Positions 7,462 to 21,129 of a stretch of 64,000 nt of DNA are shown here, piece by piece (position 1 is the first letter of the stretch; each line of letters opens with the position of its first letter). Source of the stretch: Ascidia mentula. Taxonomy: Eukaryota; Chordata; Ascidiacea; Phlebobranchia; Ascidiidae. Below the pieces are notes generated by a model, which ran no database searches, had not been told where the DNA came from, and saw only the letters and a program-made list of their open reading frames with translations. The translations under genes and the position numbers were made by a program. The stretch is taken from the NCBI GenBank assembly GCA_947561715.1, contig OX387197.1, positions 14,071,001 through 14,135,000 of the forward strand, read 5' to 3'.

Positions 7462-10025
7462 GTGTAATAGACATGTATTGGACGACCCCGCAAAAAAAAC
7501 AAGGTTTTAGGAGTCACGCGTGAAAGGTGGTTACTTTAATGTTGAAATAGGTGCACTTTTATTTTAGAGATTATTGTAAATGTCTAAAATCTGCACTCCT
7601 CCTGGTGATAATTGCAAAACCCGACTTCAACTGAAGAATATTAAAAGTTTCTCTTGCAGTTAAAGATATAAAGAATCCAGTATTTCGGACGAATTTTTTT
7701 GCATCAAATCCAAACAGTCAAACATTGCTAAACTCCGACTCCATTCACTCGTGGACTTCGGTTTCTGTACAACTCTGACGCTAACGCGAGGCCATCCAAG
7801 AATATGTTTGAATTTTTCGACGTTGGGACCAGTTTGATTGTCCAAGTTTTGACACCAAAAAGCATAAAATTTGACTTTGCAGAAAAAGCAACCTTCGGGT
7901 CACAGACCGGCGCCATTTATTGCAACACCATTTCAATAATGCATGACAAAGCAAATAACACATGTGTATGAAAAAGTCATTCAAAATCGTAGATAACTAA
8001 GTAGCTTTCAGGGAACTTTTGTGATGGGTCTTCTATACTTTGACGTGAAAGGTCTAAAAACCTTCCAAAAAGGCCCAAAACAATCTTTACATGGTCATCC
8101 ACTGTCATGAAAAAGGCCTGCCAGTTTGGGTTTCCTGAAAAACAACAACAAAGCATTGACATTAGTACAACTGGAATAATCAATGCACACAGCAGTCGGA
8201 TCATTCCATGTTGAATCACCAAAAAATGACCTTCTATACCCTTACACTTAAAAAGTACAGTGGCACAGTCACACATGCCAAATTTTGTTTTTAAAGGTGA
8301 TATTGCAAGGAAATTAAATATACCCCTTCCAACTGTTTGATAAGTTTCAGTTATGAGATGGACCTAAAAATTGAACATCTGATAACCCCCGCACCACGCC
8401 CGACAAGGTGTATTTCGGGGTCATAAAAAAGATCAATAGGTCATTGCAATAAGGAAACAAAAAGTTAAAAACTAATTACAGATATAGGATCTGTGTTCAA
8501 TTCCTTTTCAACCAACACCAATGTTATCAAAATTAACCCAGTAGTTTTCAAAATACAGGGGTTTAAAAATCCCAATTTCGACCAAAAAGGAAAGTTTGAG
8601 AGAAAGTTTGATAACTCCCAAACTACTTTTCACATTGGACTGAAATTTGGCATGTGTGGCTGTGTACTCACCCAAAACAGATTACAATGTCTCATAATAT
8701 GCGTTATGGCTTTGCTGCTTTAAAAAACACCTAAAACCGTGAAAATGAAAATGTTTTGCCATTTTTGTTAAACTTTGCATAGTTTCTCTACATATAGATG
8801 TTTATAAAAATTTCCTACAGGATGTTTTGTATCTAGTGTTCTCATTTATTCTGTATGTTTGCAGTCATCTTCCGCATTTGCAAACATTTTAGTAGGGCTT
8901 TTTATTGATTGTATTGTTACGAGAGTGATAGTTAAACATTTACTTTTAATATAAATCTCATTGCCAGCAATTTTCGGACAAACATACTATCGGCACTATG
9001 TTTATCGAAAACATACAGTTTCGAAGCATTCAATGCATGGAAGGTAATCATGCAGCAAATGTCCTTTCATAAGATGAGAAAGATCTTTCCTAGAAATTCA
9101 CCAACAATGCAGCATGATTTTGAAAATTATATGACTTATGCTGATGATCAGTTTTTCTCCAGATTGAAATCTCAAATCCGCAGTGTTAGAGCCAATCTGT
9201 TTTTATAATTGAGTGCACTTTTTTTAGTAGATCTTACACGTCGTATAGATAAATGCAATTACTGCCAAAAACATTCTGTTGTCAAAGATATTACCTTACC
9301 GTTGTCTCAGTATTTCATTGTCACTGCGGCACACCATAAAACCACTTGAACACAAAATATGGCTGCATTTCATCGAGTTAAAACATTTTCAATCTAATTT
9401 CCTTTCAAAAGTTTACCATTAAGGCACAGAGTATGACTTTACGAACTATTCAAATCACAGTTGTGGGACTGTACTTGCGTCCAGCAGTACAGCAGTAGGC
9501 TACTGCAGACTCCAGGCTCTTATTGGCATGTGCAATCAAGCGTAACTTTGTGCGTTTTTTTTAACACACGCTTTAAGAAACTATAACGGGTGCATCACAT
9601 TCTGCGTCAATTTGCCTTCTTTTATCAGCAGTTGGGATTACTGACTGATTTCATTTTTGAATCAATTAAATCCCCTGGATATTTCTTTTCATTTAATTAT
9701 ACTCTGCCACAGTAAGAACTGTCGAGCTTTGCCATTTTTTTCCATGTTTCTCTTGCTTACGCGCCACATGTTGGGATACCAAATAGAAAGTGGTCAAACC
9801 AAGCAGCAAACTTGATTACGAGATATAAACAAACACTTTGCCTGTGTGCACGCACAAAAATCATAAATGCAAACTGAGGGAAAGAAGAAACAAAGACAAG
9901 TCTATGACGTCACATTGCTCTCATTAATCCCATGGCAGCTGGCAGTCTAGCAAGCAATTTTTGCTACTTTTTTGTTGTTGATCGCTAAAGAAGTTTGAAT
10001 TTTACGGAGTATTTTATCACTGGAA

Positions 10026-11668
10026 ATGGCTTTATTTTGCTTCGGTACAGGTTTCTGCCTGTCAGTAAAAAGGTGAGAGATTTGCATACCGATGTTTTAA
10101 TTGCTGTGCTTGTAATATTATAGGGGACATTTATTTGTATGACATATTGAGTTGATACGCAAATTGTTGGCCCCTTTAATTTCAAGCAGTTACGTGCTCG
10201 AATAAGTATTGTCTTTTGCAGGGCTTGGAAAACCGTGTCGTTGCCTGTACTTGGAAAAGTAAGTCTCATATACTTAATGACTGTGGATTTTAACCCCGCA
10301 AAGGCCTTCAAATTTCTGTGAATACATAATGTTGTGTTCGTTACAACTTCACAAAAAATCTCAATGTAGCAAGTCATGCTCATTCTTGAGTCGTTCATAT
10401 TTGAGGTTGCATGCCACCGACAACCCTGCTTATTGGTCATTGTGAAACATCAGTTTCTGTTTTATTTTTTTAATTCGAATGGTTTATCTTTAGAAAACCA
10501 GGTTTGGAGGTGCGACTATCGCGACTGGTAGTGGTCTTCCCAAATGTCGTGTTATCGGTAAGCGTCGGGTGCAACATATCGCATGAACATTGTAAAATCA
10601 CTATGACGTCGTTGTATAGATTTTAAGTTGGAGAACACGAAAAGTTTTGGAAATCGGGAAGCCAGATGCAAGCGGAAGACTTCAAATGCACGTGGTAAGC
10701 TCGGAACGTAGCAAATATCGGTTAAATCAAATTGACTGAATTGAAGGCCGCATACCTGTGTTTCTATTAAAATACGTTTCGCCGGCGGGAAATGCCCACT
10801 TTGTAGTCCTCTGGCGGCACAATATAAAGAGGACGTCACAAAGGAAAGTTTTTCATAATTGTTTGTTGCTGTGTGCTCTGCAATGTACCAAATTAGAGGC
10901 CCATTAATGAGTCACCAGCCCTAGGAACTGTTTAAACAGAGGATTTTTGGATTTGATTGCCATGCAGGTGCTTATACCGAGTTTTGTTTTACAGGCCAGG
11001 TTGTATCGCAACGATGCGAAAATACACTCCACATCCCGGCGGTTTGGAAGCAACCTTTACCATTGAAGATCTCGATGGTGGTTTTCTTGCAGACCGGACG
11101 TGTATCCCGAAACCCGGCCAAGTTTATTACACCAGAGGTTTTCGGCGAGACAATTTTTGGGATCTTGTCGTTGATCATTAGGTCGCTGGGCCGATGTGGT
11201 GATGTTGAAAAAGCTGATTGTTGGGCACTAAAACCCGGTGACGGCCCACCAGTCGCTGTTTCTCTTCAAGACAACAACATCATTGACTCGGGGCGACATA
11301 CAAAATTATCACCAAGCAAACTCGGCCGCTCCCCTATTACAACAACCTGTTACCCATCTAGCGTAAAGGCTACCAAGTCTTCAGGGTACAAACAACTCAG
11401 TCCACGTGGTTTGATGGAAATCATCAATAGGGTTGGAAACGACTCGAATAATGGCGTGGACGAAGATTACGTGCCATGTGGAGGTCCAACAGAAGCGGAT
11501 TGGCTGGAGTATTACAAGGCAGAAAAAGCTGCGCAACGTTCTCACTCCATGCAAAATCTTCGTCGAAAAGTAAAGGAATTTCCTGATCGGTTGATGCACA
11601 GTCACAAAACAGTCGTTCATTTTATCAGGTACCTCGATTGGGGAAACGTAAACAGCATGGCGACGTAA
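10026..11668 (+). CDS. Gene copy 3, module A protein, 273 aa
   Basis: Exons 10026-10072, 10222-10258, 10494-10557 and 10995-11668. All splice sites match copy 2 and the predicted protein looks identical. Proximal AATAAA at 11766-11771. Confidence 0.72.
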
Positions 11669-11784
11669 CCGGCAAAACACTTGAGAATGGAAAGACTCCA
11701 AATATCTCCGTCACGTTCGGTAAGCCATAAGCATGGAGGATAATTGTTTGTGTTTTTGCGATGGTAATAAAATTGACCCATTAG

Positions 11785-12732
11785 CTGCCGTGTTGGCAAA
11801 GAACAAAATATAACGTCACCGGCGACCTACGGTAAGTTCGAAATTAGAGATAAGGAATAAAAGTGGAATGTACACTTGCTCAAAAATTTCGCTAACGGAC
11901 GCATATCGCTATTTCTATGAAAATCAGTTTCGGTGGTGGGAAATGCCCAACCGTGTAGACCTCTGTCACAATGGAATGAGTACGTCACAGAGCAAACCAG
12001 CAATGCATGGGGGTCAATTTGACGGTTGAATGAGCGCATATGCGTGTGCTGTGTCATAGCGAACTTTAGGGTGTTTGGGGTAGTTTTAGTGGGGTTTTGG
12101 GCTATTTTAATCAGGTAGTACTTGGTGGTGGGAAACAAGCGGAAGAGTCGTCAGGTGCATTAGGGCACAGGGCCTTGTAAACAGGATTTCTGCAATTTAA
12201 TACACATGTAGGTCCTAAAGTTTTAACCACTGTTTGATACTTTACAGGACAAGTTGTTTCGTCTCCAAATCGAAAACTCGGCCGCTCCCCGATTACAACC
12301 AGTTACACATATGGCGTGAAGACCATGGCGTCTAAACACCTCAGTCCACGCAGTTTGATTGAAATCATCGACAGAGTCGGAAACGAGTCACTCAATGAGG
12401 CGGACGAAGATTACGTACCAGGCCAAGGTCCAACCGAAGAGGATTGGTTGGAATATTACAAGGCAGAAAAAGGTCTGCACTCCTCAAACAACAGAATCGT
12501 GGAGTTGCCGGAAAATAAGTCGATGTTAGAAGGTAATGGAGATGCGCAGAGTCGCACTGAAAGAAGTGTCCGTTTCAAGCTGCCTTCAGGACAAATTGTA
12601 AGCCCTTGCAAGTCTAATTCCCTTCAAGGCTATCATGTCCAGTTTGGCATTAACACGATGGGGAATGTGGTTTGGTCAAAACGCAAGAAGAGTTTTCTTC
12701 CAAAACCTTCTGCAAGGAAAAGCTTCTATTAG
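11785..12732 (+). CDS. Gene copy 3, module B exons 5-6
   Basis: Exons 11785-11831 and 12248-12732. Both splice sites are intact and the frame is open to TAG. Identical in organisation to copy 2, so the long isoform is possible here. Distal AATAAA at 12856-12861. Confidence 0.55.
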
Positions 12733-15577
12733 GAATTCAAAACGGGAAAATAGAAACTGAACGTTTCCGCTTTACCTTTCTAATAGTGCCAAGGCAGTAG
12801 CAGCTATATGTCGATTCAATTGTTCAAAAAAAATTTCGCTCGATTTTGCAATGTGAATAAATTAGTGTGTATTTTGCAAAGTCGTTTGAATCGATGCACT
12901 ATAACAGTCAATCTCCGCTGACCTATAAGGGCAATTGCGATATCCAAATTCAATCCTACCTCTCTCCGGCTGGGATACACTGTAGAAAGGAGTTGAATCA
13001 ATTGGAGAGAGGTGTGTAATAGACATGTATTGGACGACCCCGCAAAAAAAACAAGGTTTTAGGAGTCACGCGTGAAAGGTGGTTACTTTAATGTTGAAAT
13101 AGGTGCACTTTTATTTTAGAGATTATTGTAAATGTCTAAAATCTGCACTCCTCCTGGTGATAATTGCAAAACCCGACTTCAACTGAAGAATATTAAAAGT
13201 TTCTCTTGCAGTTAAAGATATAAAGAATCCAGTATTTCGGACGAATTTTTTTGCATCAAATCCAAACAGTCAAACATTGCTAAACTCCGACTCCATTCAC
13301 TCGTGGACTTCGGTTTCTGTACAACTCTGACGCTAACGCGAGGCCATCCAAGAATATGTTTGAATTTTTCGACGTTGGGACCAGTTTGATTGTCCAAGTT
13401 TTGACACCAAAAAGCATAAAATTTGACTTTGCAGAAAAAGCAACCTTCGGGTCACAGACCGGCGCCATTTATTGCAACACCATTTCAATAATGCATGACA
13501 AAGCAAATAACACATGTGTATGAAAAAGTCATTCAAAATCGTAGATAACTAAGTAGCTTTCAGGGAACTTTTGTGATGGGTCTTCTATACTTTGACGTGA
13601 AAGGTCTAAAAACCTTCCAAAAAGGCCCAAAACAATCTTTACATGGTCATCCACTGTCATGAAAAAGGCCTGCCAGTTTGGGTTTCCTGAAAAACAACAA
13701 CAAAGCATTGACATTAGTACAACTGGAATAATCAATGCACACAGCAGTCGGATCATTCCATGTTGAATCACCAAAAAATGACCTTCTATACCCTTACACT
13801 TAAAAAGTACAGTGGCACAGTCACACATGCCAAATTTTGTTTTTAAAGGTGATATTGCAAGGAAATTAAATATACCCCTTCCAACTGTTTGATAAGTTTC
13901 AGTTATGAGATGGACCTAAAAATTGAACATCTGATAACCCCCGCACCACGCCCGACAAGGTGTATTTCGGGGTCATAAAAAAGATCAATAGGTCATTGCA
14001 ATAAGGAAACAAAAAGTTAAAAACTAATTACAGATATAGGATCTGTGTTCAATTCCTTTTCAACCAACACCAATGTTATCAAAATTAACCCAGTAGTTTT
14101 CAAAATACAGGGGTTTAAAAATCCCAATTTCGACCAAAAAGGAAAGTTTGAGAGAAAGTTTGATAACTCCCAAACTACTTTTCACATTGGACTGAAATTT
14201 GGCATGTGTGGCTGTGTACTCACCCAAAACAGATTACAATGTCTCATAATATGCGTTATGGCTTTGCTGCTTTAAAAAACACCTAAAACCGTGAAAATGA
14301 AAATGTTTTGCCATTTTTGTTAAACTTTGCATAGTTTCTCTACATATAGATGTTTATAAAAATTTCCTACAGGATGTTTTGTATCTAGTGTTCTCATTTA
14401 TTCTGTATGTTTGCAGTCATCTTCCGCATTTGCAAACATTTTAGTAGGGCTTTTTATTGATTGTATTGTCACGAGAGTGATAGTTAAACATTTACTTTTA
14501 ATATAAATCTCATTGCCAGCAATTTTCGGACAAACATACTATCGGCACTATGTTTATCGAAAACATACAGTTTCGAAGCATTCAATGCATGGAAGGTAAT
14601 CATGCAGCAAATGTCCTTTCATAAGATGAGAAAGATCTTTCCTAGAAATTCACCAACAATGCAGCATGATTTTGAAAATTATATGACTTATGCTGATGAT
14701 CAGTTTTTCTCCAGATTGAAATCTCAAATCCGCAGTGTTAGAGCCAATCTGTTTTTATAATTGAGTGCACTTTTTTTAGTAGATCTTACACGTCGTATAG
14801 ATAAATGCAATTACTGCCAAAAACATTCTGTTGTCAAAGATATTACCTTACCGTTGTCTCAGTATTTCATTGTCACTGCGGCACACCATAAAACCACTTG
14901 AACACAAAATATGGCTGCATTTCATCGAGTTAAAACATTTTCAATCTAATTTCCTTTCAAAAGTTTACCATTAAGGCACAGAGTATGACTTTACGAACTA
15001 TTCAAATCACAGTTGTGGGACTGTACTTGCGTCCAGCAGTACAGCAGTAGGCTACTGCAGACTCCAGGCTCTTATTGGCATGTGCAATCAAGCGTAACTT
15101 TGTGCGTTTTTTTTAACACACGCTTTAAGAAACTATAACGGGTGCATCACATTCTGCGTCAATTTGCCTTCTTTTATCAGCAGTTGGGATTACTGACTGA
15201 TTTCATTTTTGAATCAATTAAATCCCCTGGATATTTCTTTTCATTTAATTATACTCTGCCACAGTAAGAACTGTCGAGCTTTGCCATTTTTTTCCATGTT
15301 TCTCTTGCTTACGCGCCACATGTTGGGATACCAAATAGAAAGTGGTCAAACCAAGCAGCAAACTTGATTACGAGATATAAACAAACACTTTGCCTGTGTG
15401 CACGCACAAAAATCATAAATGCAAACTGAGGGAAAGAAGAAACAAAGACAAGTCTATGACGTCACATTGCTCTCATTAATCCCATGGCAGCTGGCAGTCT
15501 AGCAAGCAATTTTTGCTACTTTTTTGTTGTTGATCGCTAAAGAAGTTTGAATTTTACGGAGTATTTTATCACTGGAA
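12733..15577. other. Spacer between copies 3 and 4
   Basis: As the reference spacer, with one private T to C near 14470. No gene seen. Confidence 0.7.
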
Positions 15578-17220
15578 ATGGCTTTATTTTGCTTCGGTAC
15601 AGGTTTCTGCCTGTCAGTAAAAAGGTGAGAGATTTGCATACCGATGTTTTAATTGCTGTGCTTGTAATATTATAGGGGACATTTATTTGTATGACATATT
15701 GAGTTGATACGCAAATTGTTGGCCCCTTTAATTTCAAGCAGTTACGTGCTCGAATAAGTATTGTCTTTTGCAGGGCTTGGAAAACCGTGTCGTTGCCTGT
15801 ACTTGGAAAAGTAAGTCTCATATACTTAATGACTGTGGATTTTAACCCCGCAAAGGCCTTCAAATTTCTGTGAATACATAATGTTGTGTTCGTTACAACT
15901 TCACAAAAAATCTCAATGTAGCAAGTCATGCTCATTCTTGAGTCGTTCATATTTGAGGTTGCATGCCACCGACAACCCTGCTTATTGGTCATTGTGAAAC
16001 ATCAGTTTCTGTTTTATTTTTTTAATTCGAATGGTTTATCTTTAGAAAACCAGGTTTGGAGGTGCGACTATCGCGACTGGTAGTGGTCTTCCCAAATGTC
16101 GTGTTATCGGTAAGCGTCGGGTGCAACATATCGCATGAACATTGTAAAATCACTATGACGTCGTTGTATAGATTTTAAGTTGGAGAACACGAAAAGTTTT
16201 GGAAATCGGGAAGCCAGATGCAAGCGGAAGACTTCAAATGCACGTGGTAAGCTCGGAACGTAGCAAATATCGGTTAAATCAAATTGACTGAATTGAAGGC
16301 CGCATACCTGTGTTTCTATTAAAATACGTTTCGCCGGCGGGAAATGCCCACTTTGTAGTCCTCTGGCGGCACAATATAAAGAGGACGTCACAAAGGAAAG
16401 TTTTTCATAATTGTTTGTTGCTGTGTGCTCTGCAATGTACCAAATTAGAGGCCCATTAATGAGTCACCAGCCCTAGGAACTGTTTAAACAGAGGATTTTT
16501 GGATTTGATTGCCATGCAGGTGCTTATACCGAGTTTTGTTTTACAGGCCAGGTTGTATCGCAACGATGCGAAAATACACTCCACATCCCGGCGGTTTGGA
16601 AGCAACCTTTACCATTGAAGATCTCGATGGTGGTTTTCTTGCAGACCGGACGTGTATCCCGAAACCCGGCCAAGTTTATTACACCAGAGGTTTTCGGCGA
16701 GACAATTTTTGGGATCTTGTCGTTGATCATTAGGTCGCTGGGCCGATGTGGTGATGTTGAAAAAGCTGATTGTTGGGCACTAAAACCCGGTGACGGCCCA
16801 CCAGTCGCTGTTTCTCTTCAAGACAACAACATCATTGACTCGGGGCGACATACAAAATTATCACCAAGCAAACTCGGCCGCTCCCCTATTACAACAACCT
16901 GTTACCCATCTAGCGTAAAGGCTACCAAGTCTTCAGGGTACAAACAACTCAGTCCACGTGGTTTGATGGAAATCATCAATAGGGTTGGAAACGACTCGAA
17001 TAATGGCGTGGACGAAGATTACGTGCCATGTGGAGGTCCAACAGAAGCGGATTGGCTGGAGTATTACAAGGCAGAAAAAGCTGCGCAACGTTCTCACTCC
17101 ATGCAAAATCTTCGTCGAAAAGTAAAGGAATTTCCTGATCGGTTGATGCACAGTCACAAAACAGTCGTTCATTTTATCAGGTACCTCGATTGGGGAAACG
17201 TAAACAGCATGGCGACGTAA
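15578..17220 (+). CDS. Gene copy 4, module A protein, 273 aa
   Basis: Exons 15578-15624, 15774-15810, 16046-16109 and 16547-17220. All GT-AG sites are intact; the coding sequence is as in copy 2. Confidence 0.72.
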
Positions 17221-17336
17221 CCGGCAAAACACTTGAGAATGGAAAGACTCCAAATATCTCCGTCACGTTCGGTAAGCCATAAGCATGGAGGATAATTGTT
17301 TGTGTTTTTGCGATGGTAATAAAATTGACCCATTAG

Positions 17337-18284
17337 CCGCCGTGTTGGCAAAGAACAAAATATAACGTCACCGGCGACCTACGGTAAGTTCGAAATTAGA
17401 GATAAGGAATAAAAGTGGAATGTACACTTGCTCAAAAATTTCGCTAACGGACGCATATCGCTATTTCTATGAAAATCAGTTTCGGTGGTGGGAAATGCCC
17501 AACCGTGTAGACCTCTGTCACAATGGAATGAGTACGTCACAGAGCAAACCAGCAATGCATGGGGGTCAATTTGACGGTTGAATGAGCGCATATGCGTGTG
17601 CTGTGTCATAGCGAACTTTAGGGTGTTTGGGGTAGTTTTAGTGGGGTTTTGGGCTATTTCAATCAGGTAGTACTTGGTGGTGGGAAACAAGCGGAAGAGT
17701 CGTCAGGTGCATTAGGGCACAGGGCCTTGTAAACAGGATTTCTGCAATTTAATACACATGTAGGTCCTAAAGTTTTAACCACTGTTTGATACTTTACAGG
17801 ACAAGTTGTTTCGTCTCCAAATCGAAAACTCGGCCGCTCCCCGATTACAACCAGTTACACATATGGCGTGAAGACCAGGGCGTCTAAACACCTCAGTCCA
17901 CGCAGTTTGATTGAAATCATCGACAGAGTCGGAAACGAGTCACTCAATGAGGCGGACGAAGATTACGTACCAGGCCAAGGTCCAACCGAAGAGGATTGGT
18001 TGGAATATTACAAGGCAGAAAAAGGTCTGCACTCCTCAAACAACAGAATCGTGGAGTTGCCGGAAAATAAGTCGATGTTAGAAGGTAATGGAGATGCGCA
18101 GAGTCGCACTGAAAGAAGTGTCCGTTTCAAGCTGCCTTCAGGACAAATTGTAAGCCCTTGCAAGTCTAATTCCCTTCAAGGCTATCATGTCCAGTTTGGC
18201 ATTAACACGATGGGGAATGTGGTTTGGTCAAAACGCAAGAAGAGTTTTCTTCCAAAACCTTCTGCAAGGAAAAGCTTCTATTAG
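17337..18284 (+). CDS. Gene copy 4, module B exons 5-6
   Basis: Exons 17337-17383 and 17800-18284. Splice sites are intact. Exon 5 starts CCGCC rather than CTGCC, which gives Cys to Arg at its first full codon. Exon 6 has AGG in place of the ATG found in copy 2 (about 17876). That removes the only early Met of exon 6, so this module can be translated only as part of a spliced product. Confidence 0.55.
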
Positions 18285-21129
18285 GAATTCAAAACGGGAA
18301 AATAGAAACTGAACGTTTCCGCTTTACCTTTCTAATAGTGCCAAGGCAGTAGCAGCTATATGTCGATTCAATTGTTCAAAAAAAATTTCGCTCGATTTTG
18401 CAATGTGAATAAATTAGTGTGTATTTTGCAAAGTCGTTTGAATCGATGCACTATAACAGTCAATCTCCGCTGACCTATAAGGGCAATTGCGATATCCAAA
18501 TTCAATCCTACCTCTCTCCGGCTGGGATACACTGTAGAAAGGAGTTGAATCAATTGGAGAGAGGTGTGTAATAGACATGTATTGGACGACCCCGCAAAAA
18601 AAACAAGGTTTTAGGAGTCACGCGTGAAAGGTGGTTACTTTAATGTTGAAATAGGTGCACTTTTATTTTAGAGATTATTGTAAATGTCTAAAATCTGCAC
18701 TCCTCCTGGTGATAATTGCAAAACCCGACTTCAACTGAAGAATATTAAAAGTTTCTCTTGCAGTTAAAGATATAAAGAATCCAGTATTTCGGACGAATTT
18801 TTTTGCATCAAATCCAAACAGTCAAACATTGCTAAACTCCGACTCCATTCACTCGTGGACTTCGGTTTCTGTACAACTCTGACGCTAACGCGAGGCCATC
18901 CAAGAATATGTTTGAATTTTTCGACGTTGGGACCAGTTTGATTGTCCAAGTTTTGACACCAAAAAGCATAAAATTTGACTTTGCAGAAAAAGCAACCTTC
19001 GGGTCACAGACCGGCGCCATTTATTGCAACACCATTTCAATAATGCATGACAAAGCAAATAACGCATGTGTATGAAAAAGTCATTCAAAATCGTAGATAA
19101 CTAAGTAGCTTTCAGGGAACTTTTGTGATGGGTCTTCTATACTTTGACGTGAAAGGTCTAAAAACCTTCCAAAAAGGCCCAAAACAATCTTTACATGGTC
19201 ATCCACTGTCATGAAAAAGGCCTGCCAGTTTGGGTTTCCTGAAAAACAACAACAAAGCATTGACATTAGTACAACTGGAATAATCAATGCACACAGCAGT
19301 CGGATCATTCCATGTTGAATCACCAAAAAATGACCTTCTATACCCTTACACTTAAAAAGTACAGTGGCACAGTCACACATGCCAAATTTTGTTTTTAAAG
19401 GTGATATTGCAAGGAAATTAAATATACCCCTTCCAACTGTTTGATAAGTTTCAGTTATGAGATGGACCTAAAAATTGAACATCTGATAACCCCCGCACCA
19501 CGCCCGACAAGGTGTATTTCGGGGTCATAAAAAAGATCAATAGGTCATTGCAATAAGGAAACAAAAAGTTAAAAACTAATTACAGATATAGGATCTGTGT
19601 TCAATTCCTTTTCAACCAACACCAATGTTATCAAAATTAACCCAGTAGTTTTCAAAATACAGGGGTTTAAAAATCCCAATTTCGACCAAAAAGGAAAGTT
19701 TGAGAGAAAGTTTGATAACTCCCAAACTACTTTTCACATTGGACTGAAATTTGGCATGTGTGGCTGTGTACTCACCCAAAACAGATTACAATGTCTCATA
19801 ATATGCGTTATGGCTTTGCTGCTTTAAAAAACACCTAAAACCGTGAAAATGAAAATGTTTTGCCATTTTTGTTAAACTTTGCATAGTTTCTCTACATATA
19901 GATGTTTATAAAAATTTCCTACAGGATGTTTTGTATCTAGTGTTCTCATTTATTCTGTATGTTTGCAGTCATCTTCCGCATTTGCAAACATTTTAGTAGG
20001 GCTTTTTATTGATTGTATTGTTACGAGAGTGATAGTTAAACATTTACTTTTAATATAAATCTCATTGCCAGCAATTTTCGGACAAACATACTATCGGCAC
20101 TATGTTTATCGAAAACATACAGTTTCGAAGCATTCAATGCATGGAAGGTAATCATGCAGCAAATGTCCTTTCATAAGATGAGAAAGATCTTTCCTAGAAA
20201 TTCACCAACAATGCAGCATGATTTTGAAAATTATATGACTTATGCTGATGATCAGTTTTTCTCCAGATTGAAATCTCAAATCCGCAGTGTTAGAGCCAAT
20301 CTGTTTTTATAATTGAGTGCACTTTTTTTAGTAGATCTTACACGTCGTATAGATAAATGCAATTACTGCCAAAAACATTCTGTTGTCAAAGATATTACCT
20401 TACCGTTGTCTCAGTATTTCATTGTCACTGCGGCACACCATAAAACCACTTGAACACAAAATATGGCTGCATTTCATCGAGTTAAAACATTTTCAATCTA
20501 ATTTCCTTTCAAAAGTTTACCATTAAGGCACAGAGTATGACTTTACGAACTATTCAAATCACAGTTGTGGGACTGTACTTGCGTCCAGCAGTACAGCAGT
20601 AGGCTACTGCAGACTCCAGGCTCTTATTGGCATGTGCAATCAAGCGTAACTTTGTGCGTTTTTTTTAACACACGCTTTAAGAAACTATAACGGGTGCATC
20701 ACATTCTGCGTCAATTTGCCTTCTTTTATCAGCAGTTGGGATTACTGACTGATTTCATTTTTGAATCAATTAAATCCCCTGGATATTTCTTTTCATTTAA
20801 TTATACTCTGCCACAGTAAGAACTGTCGAGCTTTGCCATTTTTTTCCATGTTTCTCTTGCTTACGCGCCACATGTTGGGATACCAAATAGAAAGTGGTCA
20901 AACCAAGCAGCAAACTTGATTACGAGATATAAACAAACACTTTGCCTGTGTGCACGCACAAAAATCATAAATGCAAACTGAGGGAAAGAAGAAACAAAGA
21001 CAAGTCTATGACGTCACATTGCTCTCATTAATCCCATGGCAGCTGGCAGTCTAGCAAGCAATTTTTGCTACTTTTTTGTTGTTGATCGCTAAAGAAGTTT
21101 GAATTTTACGGAGTATTTTATCACTGGAA
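18285..21129. other. Spacer between copies 4 and 5
   Basis: As the reference spacer, with a private change near 19064 (AACGCATG for AACACATG). No gene seen. Confidence 0.7.

Larger units (their letters stand above)
7181..10025. other. Spacer between copies 2 and 3 (reference)
   Basis: 2845 bp of AT-rich sequence with no recognisable gene or RNA. The same internal landmarks as the first spacer occur at +5552. A short inverted match links about 8250-8285 and 8640-8670 (GGCATGTGTG and its complement), perhaps part of a small old element. Confidence 0.7.
5553..11104 (+). repeat. Tandem unit 2 (type I, 5552 bp, reference unit)
   Basis: Nearly identical to unit 1 at an offset of exactly 5552. I saw no damage to splice sites or reading frames, so I use it as the reference. 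It holds exon 4 (most), 5 and 6 of copy 2, the spacer, and exons 1-3 plus the start of exon 4 of copy 3. Confidence 0.98.
11105..16656 (+). repeat. Tandem unit 3 (type I, 5552 bp)
   Basis: Same length and almost the same sequence as unit 2. One private change seen is T to C at about 14470 in the spacer. Like units 1-2 it reads TTTTAATCAGG in intron 5, where all later units have TTTCAATCAGG. Confidence 0.98.
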